Below are positions 48,501-60,500 of a stretch of 64,000 bases of DNA, piece by piece; positions within the stretch are counted from its first letter, which is position 1; every line of letters begins with the position of its first letter. The translations under genes were made by a program, and so were the position numbers. The notes below the pieces were generated by a model. The model did not search any database. It saw only the letters and a program-made list of their open reading frames with translations, and was not told the origin of the DNA. Source of the stretch: Scolanthus callimorphus (taxonomy: Eukaryota; Cnidaria; Anthozoa; Actiniaria; Edwardsiidae); the NCBI GenBank assembly GCA_033964015.1, contig CM066925.1, positions 8,726,204 through 8,790,203 on the forward strand, in the 5' to 3' direction.

Positions 48501-51500
48501 GATGATATTGCCATTATCGAAACGAGGACCACATAAAAAGAACAAGTATATCAAATTATATAAAAGTTATTTTATTATATATTATAATTATTTATTAAAT
48601 ATATTATAATTAATTATTTTACTATATAAAAGTTGGCGCTGATTGGGTAAATTCCGATCCAGATACTATTATTTCAAGATGCCGGAATTTTTATGATTTG
48701 CCGCGTTTTTATGATAACGCCGCGTCCGGAATTCACACTGAAATCTTTGTGGACTTCTTGAATGGCTGTTTCCCGATCACTATTGAGATGTTGTATAATT
48801 CAACATGCTTTTCTCCTTATGTGGGTCTTGAACGTATAATCGTAATATTAACGGATTCGCCCCAGGTGAACCAAGATTTAGTGAAAAGTCCTGCTTCTTT
48901 CGACGGTTGTCATTTGAATTTTTATTGTGTTTGTTTTACATTTCGCCCAGAAATACCGAAGGAGCCCAGTTAACCCTGGAGGAGTTGCTAAGCCAGTATC
49001 CCACCGACATGCTGGCTATTATCATGGCACGGGATCTATCGTTTCTCTTGGGGAAGCCAAATGTACTGAGGAACTCAATAGCTCATGTGCTTCCTCATTG
49101 GAAGCCAAGCAAACCTCTCTATTCGTAAGTACCACGGATATGGATAAGGGACCTTTACGGTATCTTCTTTTAATGTGTTAAATTTGCCAGAGGACCGGGA
49201 AATCCTCACAGAACGCTGAGACGTGAAGGTCTACCCATTTGCAGATCTTGGAACAAAGGCAGCACCTTCTCCTCAATACATAGATCTGTCATTTGATAGC
49301 CATCGTTACTGTTGTTATGTCTTCGGAACATCTGAGTTTAAACTATCATAAAAGGAAAAAAAAGTGCTGCAAATCGGACTGTTTTCGGAAGTCATGACGT
49401 AATGTTTGTGGGACACGATCAGCCCTAGTGGGAGAAAATCTGTAACTCTGTTTGGTATCTCCAGATAGAGTGAAATGGCTTCATTGTTTGATCGGATCTA
49501 TGTATTATTTAGAGACCCTAAGTGTTTGTCCGGCTAGGGTTTGAAACCCCCAACCTTCCACACCACGACTGTACCACTGTATCGGCACTCTGATCTCTAG
49601 TTTGAAATGTTCCTTCTATTTAGGTATCTTCATAGCTTGTATGCTTTTGGTTTGGTTGAAACAAAGCACTTTGACAAGGCCGAGGAGCACGCCCAAAAGG
49701 TATCAATCCTTGCCGCATTTCCATTGGTCAAGAGTGATCACGTGACATAGATAGGTTCGATTATATTGGTCTAGAGTGATCACGTGATATCGATAGGCGC
49801 ATTTCCATTGTTCAAGAGTGATCACGTGATATGGATAGTGCTGCGTGCCATTGCTTGTGTTCTAAACTAAACCGCGACGCGTAAATGAAATGCATGAGAT
49901 TGTATCCTTGCGTTGACAGGGGCCCCGTACTTCAACTTGATGTTTGAACCCACCCATAATTGCTGGATCGCTCTCGCTTTTTCTAGGCTCTCTCACTAAT
50001 ACCCTCAGATGGCTTTGCTGCGCATGCGCAAATACACGTGTTCGAGATGACGGGTCGGCAAGATGAAGGGATCAAATTTTGCATCAGAAATTATGCCGAC
50101 TGGGCGGTAAGTAATACAACACCAAAATCAAGAGAACATTACTAAGACTAACAATCTTGTATTAAATGTAAATCTAAATGAATGTAAATGTCGGAGGCAG
50201 AAATAGACCGTTTCCGCTTGAGTGGGGTCCCTGTGGTTTGTTTACCCAACTGGCACTAAAGCGTAGAATGTTCTTTGTTTTCAACATCAATATTAATGAG
50301 TTAAAGAGACCACAACGGCAACGACGACGTCTTACTAAAATTCGTCTACTGGTTTCCTTGCATTTCTCGGCAATGTTCATAAACAATTTTCCTTTGCATT
50401 TTAACCTTGATAACAGCAAATTCGCATCCATTCTCAATCATATCAAACAAAAATACATCGAAATCGTCACTCCACGTTCCCGCTCTCACCAGAGCGTAAA
50501 CATGGCAAAGACACCGAGGGTGATCACTGCTAGAGCGTCCCGCCAGGCCCTGGATAGAGTAGTACAGGCGAGACGGGACTTTGGTTTATTGTCTCATCCG
50601 AAAGACGGTAAAACACAGTAGAACAAAGTTCTACTCAGAATATGACGACCACTGCCTGAACCGAATCAAAAATTCCTCTGCCCCGGCCGGGAGTCCAACA
50701 GTCAGAAAAATGTAACATATTTGTAACATTTTTATCATTGTGTTTTGTGTGTTTGCTTTGTTAATTTCGTATGGTTTATTGCGTTTCACTCGTGTGGCTT
50801 TGATGGGGACGGATCTAATATGAAAGATTGTTACTCTTAGTGACCGACTCTTGGACTAAATCAATTTTTTATTTTACAGAGATTGTCTCGCCTACCAAGC
50901 GGTTAAAATGGTTTCCTGGTAATTTGGATATTAATCATGAATGTAGCAAGAGAGCTACGGAATTTTCAAGGGCTCTTTCATGGTATTTGTTTCTAAACAG
51001 GGTTCAACGATAGCAGGGCACAATTTCTGGCATTGGGCGCTCTTCCACCTGGAAAAGGTAGCCTTAATAAGTGCATGTAATCAGGGTATTAGTTCTAGTA
51101 AGAACGGTAATGATAACCAAAACAATGATGTTGATGACACCACAAAACCCCAAAATGAATAAAGAAGAATTGAAAAAAATAGCTGCCATAGATTCGATTA
51201 CAGTAATCCACTGTGGTAGAGTACTGAGTAGATCAATAATGTACTAGACCATTGCACACAGAGTTCTACAGCAGGTACTTTATGGGGAATTTTAGGGTAT
51301 ATTTAGCAATTGTCTTTAGACTCGACTAGTTATTGTTGTTACTAAATGAGTGTTACCTTCTGCCAATCACATTTTTTTTATTTTGACTGTTGGAAGAGTA
51401 TGACAATTTTTAGAATTTCTTAAGAACATTTTTAGGCTGATTTTGCAGAAAACACCCAATGTACAAGAACAAAATCAGCCTGAATCCCCAAAACACCTGT

Positions 51501-54500
51501 TCTTTTATGCGGGTTTTTACTGTATATAGTTTTAAAGCTAAATGATTGCTCTGTCTTATGAAGGTGCTCAGTTTAGTGAAGCTTAATTTTTCCACGTGTG
51601 CTTCTCTCCCACGTGTGCTTCTCAGAAGCACACGTGGGACCATTTCATTAGCACGTTAGCTTTCACACAAGGTTAATTCCTTATCTCCATTCTGTTGAAC
51701 TTCGTGCTACGCGGCCACAGGATTGCCTGAACATCTACATATATTCACTTCATTACCGCGAACATTACATCTAATTTACCCCGACCTGCTCCCAGTCTGA
51801 CCTGGATAGCTCAGCTGGTTAGAGCATCGGATGTACAATTCTGAAGGTCGTGGGTTCGAATCCCTCTCGGGGTCAGAGATTTTTTCTCTTTCTCCGCTTA
51901 CTAGGGCTAACGCTCAGAAGCACACGTGGGACCATTTCATTAGCACGTTAGCTTTCACACAAGGTTAATTCCTTATCTCCATTCTGTTGAACTTCGTGCT
52001 ACGCGGCCACAGGATTGCCTGAACATCTACATTAATTTTTTCTTGCATTTTTAAGACCTCAAACTAAAACCTACCTTGTTTATTTGAGAATCATCAGCGT
52101 TTTATTGCACTTATTACGAAAATATTAGGTCGCGAAGTTGAAAGTCGCATTTTTACAATTTGTGGCCGCAAAATTTATCATAAAATCTTTTCCAAGTAAA
52201 AAATAAAAATTCCCTCACATGGTTTTTTAGGTGTTACTCAGGTACATTAAGGCATGGGTCTAACCATGATTTTACCTTCAGAAGTAAGGGGGGTGGTCAA
52301 ACGCTTTAATGTCTATCATTAAAGTAGCTGTTTCATTAGGTTGATATTATCAAATATTCCATGAAAGACGATACTGTACCTTAATTAATGCATCACGTGA
52401 CGTCTCACATTACGTTATTCGACATTTTTCAGCGTGACAATACATTTCGAAATAGTCCCAGTTTTAATAACAAGTTTTCTCGTAACTTTTTGCAGCAGAG
52501 AGATTAAGGCCATTGGTCTCTAAAACAATCCTGCCGGACTGAACAAGATTTTTGAAAACTTAATGAAATATTTAGGTTTTTATTTCACAGGGGCCTGGGG
52601 CGAGTGGTTTTTCGGAAATATCTAAGAAATTAAATACTCTTTTAATACGGTCCGGCAGGATTCTTAAAGCAGTTGCTAATAAACATCATTTAAGGTGAAA
52701 TTCATTTGGCTCCAATAAACGTTTCAACTGAGACTATAAATCCATAAAGAATATTGTGTGACAGGTAAATGTCAAGTGTCACGCACGTTAGGTCACACCT
52801 AGGGAGATCTATTTGTGGAGTGTAATTTGAATCTCAACTAATTTTTGGGATAAATGCTAGTAAACACTTTTTTGACCACCCCTGTGCTTTTTAGGTGACC
52901 ACTTTTGGACCCTTGCCTTAATGTACCTGAGTATCATAGAGGTCAGGAGCTTCGCGAAGGTGATAATTTGACCTAAAATTTAAGTACTAGAAAAAGCGCG
53001 TATATAGTTAATTAAATCACAAAAAATGAGTGGCGTGAATTACAAAGGAATGGACAATTGAAGCCTAGAAAAATAGTTGATGCGTCATTTGAGGTTTTAG
53101 AAATTTACTTTAAGGACTGTATCAAATGAATTTCTGGAAAAACTCTTTTTATTGATTTCTAAATTTTTATCTTCCCCGAGACCTTGAACGCTTACAGAGC
53201 TTTTCTTATCTCTCAAGGGAGAAAACGAGGCTGCTCTGGGGATTTATGATAGAGAGTTGGCTCCAAAATGCACCCCAGACTGTGCCCTCTATCGCCTTGA
53301 CGACGCGGCTTCACTGCTTTGTAGACTCGAATTGCAAGGTAAAATGTAAATGTAAATAGTTGTATGTCGTTGTTTCGTACTGTATCGCGCTGCATATTTT
53401 CAACACGTGGGTTGATTTTGATTTTTCTGTTCCGCCAGTCAAGCCATCTAAGCCAATCAAGTCCTTGTCCTGTTTCGCCTCGTGCAGTCGACTGGCTTTC
53501 TGTCGCGACGAAAACCCAGTCGACTGCACCAACGAAACAGTGCAAGGACCTGATTGGCTTAGATGGCTTGACTGGCGGAACAGAAAGAGGCGAAATCAAA
53601 GCCACGTTTTGGAAATTCACAGCGCGAAACTCATTGTATCTTTCTTTTAAGGAATGGACGTTGGAGATCGTTGGCACCATTTGCTTCCCTTATGGGACAA
53701 CCACTACGATGATCATAGTATGGTATGTTTACAACGATTTATGTAAAACAGCTTGAAAGGAGGGTAGAGTGTATGATCTAAGCAGTTCCAAGCAGTTCGA
53801 AACAGTTTCGAACAGTTCCAAGCAGTTTCAAACAGTTCCAAGCAGTTTCAAACAGTTCTAAGCAGTTCCAAGCAGTTCCTAGCAGTTCCAAGCCGTTCCA
53901 AGCCGTTCCAGGCAGTTCCAAGCAGTTCCAAGCAGTTCCAAGCAGTTCCAAACAATTCCCTGCAGTTCCAAACATGTCAAACGGTTCCAAGCACTTCCAA
54001 ACAGTTCCGAGCAGTTCCAAGCAGTTCTAAGCAGTTCCGAATGGTTCCAAGCTAGTTATAGTTGAACAGTTTTACCGCTACAGGGTTGTACATATACTCG
54101 AAAACCTTGAAAGTACTTTAATTTCAAAATTTTGAATTCAAGGGCTAGAAAGTTCTGAATTATTTATCAAGTACTGAAAACATTAATTTTACAAAATCAA
54201 AAGCGATACCCTGTAATAGTGCCTACACTATTTTGTGGTGTCCCGGGGGGGACTCCCCATATTTTCAGACGGGGGGTGCTCGTCCTATCCCTTAGGGTAT
54301 AAAATTGACAGACGTGCTATCTCTTAGGGGTGTTTAAAATCAGCCCTATCCCTTAGGGGAGTCTCAGACCAATCCTTGCCCAGAAATATATTGGTACTGA
54401 CACCAGAACCGATATTTAAAAAGGAAACTTGGCTGAAAACCCTAAAAGACCTAATATTTGCTTTTATTTGTTTTGACCTGCCAAATTTGCTATCTCTAAG

Positions 54501-57500
54501 GGGTAAATTCGGCGGTCGCCACGCCAAATTTGCTTTCTTTTAGGGGTAAATTTGCTGTTTGCCACACCCATTTTGTAATACCTTAGGGTCAAAATCAATT
54601 TTCCCGACGAGCACCCCCGTCTAAAATATTGGGAGTCCCGGGGTGGTGTCTCTCCGATGTTTGCCTTGCCATATCAATCTGCGTAAAGTAGAAAACGAGA
54701 TTGAACGAAATATTTACCGCCCCAGCTGCTAGTTATACTGAAAAATGTTATCAAAAATTATTGAAAACTAGTAAGTACCCGTGAAAAATTCACGAATTAC
54801 ATTTTTCTTGAATGACGAAAATTATCGGATCGTCTGCCGTTGTGGAATGAACAGTTATACCGCTACGTTTAGAGAGATGTGCTCAAACAATTTGTAACTA
54901 CGCCTGTTTACTTTAAAGTATTTGTTATCAGTTTATAGATAGGTGGCATACCGGTGTGAAATATTTGCACCGTAGCATACGATAGGAAAGGCGTTTTAAA
55001 TTAGATCTTTGAAAACAATGTTCCTTGTGAAATGGAAATGAGGCAAATGCCACACAAAACCCCTAAAAATTTCCTAACAAAGGTGTTGAGGCATTGGTTT
55101 CACTGTGGTTTTGGCGCGAAAAGATCGCGCGTCTCGATCGATATGGTCGTATTTTCGGTCAAGAAAGAAAAAGGCTGAGCTGTACCACTCGAACTTCAAC
55201 AACTATTGGTTTTAGATGTAAATAATATCAAGAGAAGTCCCTCGTCTAGTGAATAGGAAGGTTTAGGAAGCGCCATAAAGGTAAAGTAAAACGTTTTAGA
55301 TTCTTATACTGTTTTCAATGGAAAGTGCTTTGCACTGCTCATCATGTTGGACTTTCTTAAAGACTTGTACAACTCGGTCAATTCGAATTCAAGTGTGTGT
55401 GATTTAAAAACTTAGCTTAAACAATCTAAGCTTATCAGTTAAACTTGGGAAAATCGCTTGAATTAGACCTTAGCTCAAGTAAAACCTTTTCCAACAAAAC
55501 ATGCACACTGGAGAGATTTCCTTCCGCTCGGGTTTGTAAACTTCGTTTTTTCGGCTCGAACATCTCCGTTTTTAGTATAGATTTCGAAGATTTCATACAT
55601 TTCCTCCTTCCGGCCGGGTTCGAGAGCTTCGTTTTTTCGGCTCGAACTTCTCTGTTTTTGTATAGATTTCGAAATAAATAGGCTGTCAAAGGACTGTTGT
55701 TTGTGAACGGAGTGTTTGTTTATTTATAAATGGCGCGCCGGGGCTTCGTGCAACGCGCCAAAACCTTTGAATGGGATATATTGTTCACTCTAAACTTTTT
55801 GGAAAAACGACTTTTGCCTCAACATTACTGTGTTATTTGTGAGAGAATCGCGTGGGTTTGGACGTTTTTGTTGATTTCGGCTGCGAGAAATTGTTTATTT
55901 TTTGGTTTCTGTGGAAGACTTAAAATGGCGCCTTTGCGAACTCGATCTTCTCGCTTACGAAAACGCTTGAATTAGATATTCCGTCCACATTATCGTTTTC
56001 GAATAAAATGTATCCTATAACACAGTTCCCCAAGTATGCAAGAAAATGGCGTGGTTTAGAAGTTCCTTGGTGCAGCCGTTTTTCCAGGCTGCTGGGCTAA
56101 CAGTTTGACCTTCCCGCCCACATCACGTATCATATATAAGATACTGGAATTTTTTCTTTACAAAACCTGCGTGGGTTTTAGACGATTAAATTTGTTTTAT
56201 CAGTAACTTTATTGATGCCTGTTCATTACCTAGGAGCGTCCATCTAGGGGTAGGAAGGTGTTAACAGCGAATAGGCCATGTTCGAATTACGCTCCAATGC
56301 CTACAAACAATAACCTCAAGTCGAGGCTTTCTTCTGAAATTACTGTAAATGTATTAGAACTTGCCTCGATTTGAAGCTTTTGTCTTGTGAGCATTGGAGC
56401 GTAATTCGAACCTGGCCTATTGGAAAACCATCGAAGTTATTTTTAGAGCATCAGATTTCCGTTTGAATGTACTTTTTTGAACAAAGCACACGTTACTAGC
56501 ATTCTAATAGGCTGAGCGACGTAGCTTGTGTACATTTGAAACTAAAATAGAGAATATCCTACCTTATCTTTGCGATTTTAACAGTTTTTCCATTGATCTG
56601 CGATTTAATTTTAGGCTGGATCTCACAACTGTTCGCGTGACGAGAAAGTGGGAACCCTGTGGATGACGAATTTCGCGGGCATCCTAGTTCTAAAAATAGA
56701 CACTTTTCTGACTGTGATTCGGGCGTACATAGTAAATATGGAAACTCTTGGTAATCCACTCTTGGTTACACTGTGAAAACATGGGAAATGGACACTCCTG
56801 GGTAATGGCTCCTGCTTTGTACAGGCCCTCAATGATGTGCTTATGGTGATGACTTCGCTTGGCGCCAAAAATCAAGACGTCTTTTGTAGAATGATGGACT
56901 CGCTGTATACGTTTGCCAGGTAATCCCCATGGTTACTGTCTCTATGGTAACCTAGTTGCATATCATGAAAGTGCAGTAGCCGGCATAGAACGGTCCAAAG
57001 GAAATCAGATTTGCGATTTTATTAGTAGAGAGCAAAGTCTATCGCCTTTAAAGTGCACATCACCCCTAATTTGACGCTAGCGACACGTCTTAAGCTTCAA
57101 TACGATATATAGTGGTTTCAATAAAGTTTGTCACCCAAAAGACTAAAGCCTCAAGCTGTCGGCGCCAAGCCTTGTGGGTCATTTGTTGTCTCACGTACTA
57201 TCAAAATTCAATTCGATTTACGCGCGTGTTGGGGACAGCGCGATTTTTACTTTATAGTGCACTTCAAATCTCAAATTGGAGGACGCAAGAACTTTATTCT
57301 TAAACGTGAACGACAGTACTGCGTACAGTATTAAGCTGTCCGTTTTACTTTTCACGCTTTTCCTTTGTCAAGAAGGAAATCAAATACTGACGGGGTATTT
57401 TGTGAGCTGATTGCACGAGAACCGAACTACTGAAACTCCGCTGCAATATTCTGTAGAACAAATATCTAAAGAAAGAAATATTTCGCAAATTTTATTCTGT

Positions 57501-60500
57501 TTTCCGTCTGTCCGTTTTTGCTAGTCATCCTACACCTTCGAAGGTATAATGAAAGTAAATTATTGGAACGCTCGCGTACAAATTCAAAAGACGCGCTTAT
57601 TAATAATTAGTAATACATCTTCAGAAAGCTTTCTAGGCGCCCAAAATAAAATTTCAATTGAGCATTCGATTGGAACGAAGTACAATTACTATAATTGTAA
57701 GTGTCTTTATTTCATTTCTTTGAGAAGCGAACTCTTTGAGCAAAATAAACACAGGATGCTAATTGTATCATACAAACAATTTTGAGGGAAATTAGATTTT
57801 GGGTTGTGACCGTGAACTGTCAAATTTTGCTGAGCTTTGGCTGAAATTTTTATCAGACATTCGCTCTTAAGAATGCACATTTTTAGATGCCAGTGCAATT
57901 CTCTCACTCGAATTCGGAAACACGTTAAAGTCTAAGGTCGGCTTCGCTCATCGCGCGCGGCATTTTTGACTCGTGGAGAATATTTGTTATTCAAAGCACG
58001 AATGACCCACAATGCTTGGCGCCGACAGCTTGTAGGCTTTAGTCTTTGGGGTGACAAACTTTATTGAAACCACTATATATCGTATGAGCGAATCCGACAA
58101 AAGCAGCGCCGTGTGTATCCTCGTTCAAATATCGCGAATTTCCGCCTATTGGGTGCCCTGTGCCCATGAGGCCGGTAAAGGCCGAGTGACTAGTGACGCG
58201 ACCGGAGGCATTGTTTTCAACAACGCCTTCGTTGTCACAATGACAAATCCGCGCAAAAGGCAGGCGATACGTCATCGAAGGTATTGTTCGAAAACAAAAC
58301 CTCCGGCCACGTCACTCGCTCCAGGCCTAAATCATTTGCGGCCTCGGACAAGGCAAAAGAAAATATTCTAAAATCTGTAAAAAAAATCTGTTTTCGGGAT
58401 CGTAAACATCGCTTTCTCGACTTTTTGTCTCATTTAGCTCAAGCTAGGGGTGATATGCACTTTCAAGCCAATAAAATTGGGAGCTACTATATCAAGAAAA
58501 TTTCGCCAAAAACTGTCGATTTGCCGACGTTGCAAAACTTCCTTATTAGGAAATCGCCCTTACCTTATTTGGAAGGTCTGTAAGTATTTTTCCGCAAATC
58601 ATGGTGAAAAAGCAGGAAAATTCACCAAAACTTGCAGATACTCCAGAAACATCATTCTCTTGGTCGCCATTTTAGTTTTTGTTCCCTACCAAGGGGCCTT
58701 AAGCCCTGGCCAAACGCTCACTTGCGTTGAGGTGGCCAAACGAGATGCAAGTTTTGATGCAAGTTGAGTGTTTTGGTGCTTTGCGCTCGCTAATGACTAT
58801 ATGATCACGCCACTTTCGAACACTAGCGCGCGCTCAAGCTAGTGTTTTCTGGGTAAAAAAGGTAAGAAAAATAAAGAAATCTCACCCAATTTCTTGTAAA
58901 AAAAAAAACAGCTAGAAATATAAGTGCAACATTTTCGTGACTTATTTGATCATACTACTTCGTTAATTTGGAAAACGAAGAAAATTGGAAACTTGCATCA
59001 ACTTGCGTACACTTGCGATGTGGTGGCCAAACAAGACGCAAGTTGCGAGAAAATTTGAACATGTTCAAAGTTCACGCAATTCAACACATGAGTCATCGCA
59101 AGTTGGTGGCCAAACGAGCGCAAGTCGACTCAAGTAACGAAACTTGCGTCGACTTGCGTGAACTTGCGTTTCGTTTGGCCAGGGCTTTAGTCGAGATTTG
59201 AACACCACAGGCAATCCGCGCGGAACTGTCATTAAAACGACAGCGATATGGCACCATTTTTTACGTCATTACTAAGCGCAAGTCTGATTCACTTCTCCTT
59301 CCTGATTGGTTTGTTGTTGAATGGCTTCGATATGAGGAAAAACAGATATAGATCTTCCAGGGAAGGGAAACGCCCTAATAAGGAAGTTTTGCAACATAAG
59401 GGAGTCGACCATTTTTGGCGAAATATTCTTTTTATGTTGTGGGACCAAGTGGTCAAAACCTTATTCTTTTTAGTCCTGATTTTGTTGTTAAGTTGTGGTC
59501 GCTGCCGTAGAAAGGCAGGGCATTTTGTTGAACATTGAATCATTTGAAAAAATGCTCAGTGTAATACTCAAACTGGCAGTTATCGTATGATCTTTCACCA
59601 GAAATGGGAAAGGATACAACTGGGAAGTCACTCGGACAGTCGCAATTCCACTTTGCGAAGCTTTGCAGCTTATAAAAGAGGTATTAGTTTTAAATGTAAA
59701 AGCCGTTAGTGTAATAACAGGCTCCTAACGTTATGAAGGCTCTAAGGTAAGTCCAGGGGAAAATATTTAGGTTCTAACAGAAATCGAGGGTTTACTTCAG
59801 TGTAAGATCCATTCTTAAAGGACCCTTTGTGTTTCGTTCTTATTTCATCATGATTCATTCTATTAAAAAAAAGAGAGATTGTGATGCATCTCTTAAACAA
59901 TACACAGGTTCTTACATCGGGGTAGAGCCGGATTCGAGCCCGCACTGCTTTAACACCTCAGCTTTGAAGTCCAATATGGTGTCTAAGGTCAACTGTTGGG
60001 TTTTTCAAGCCTCGAATGGTAATTATTAAATTCTGGTCACAAAACGCGCGCGTTTCTCCCAATTCTGATTGGCTCTAAGCCATGGGTACATAAAAGTACA
60101 TACACCACGGAACGCGCCATCATTAGCGCGCGCGCTAAAAAGGACCAATGAAAACACCGTTTGGCTGCGCGCTAGCGCTGTTTCTGTTTTTATTTTTTGT
60201 CTTTTTGTTGTGGTATAAAACAAATGTCCTCTGGATTTCCGTGGTATGCCCTCTTATATACAACGAAATGACGTAATAAAGTGGTCAAAATGTACTGCGG
60301 ACCCACTCGAACACTTTACGTCATTTCGTTTTATATAAGAGGACATACCACGGAAAATCATAGGACATTTGTTAAATAACTTTTCCAGGAGGAATACGAC
60401 AGGGCAGTCGAGCTGTTGAGGACGCTGCAGCACAGTTTCAAGTTCATCGGAATGAGCGACGCTTATGTAAGACATTCGCTTTTGCGAAGGTTTTCCCATT

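Noticed and set aside
51800..51874. A functional tRNA gene
   Set aside because: The A and B boxes are perfect, but the anticodon loop has eight bases and there are mismatches in the acceptor and T stems. It is better called a SINE head or pseudogene.
53778..54020. Minus-strand frame with repeated LELLGTAWNC
   Set aside because: Translation of the 10-bp AGCAGTTCCA array.
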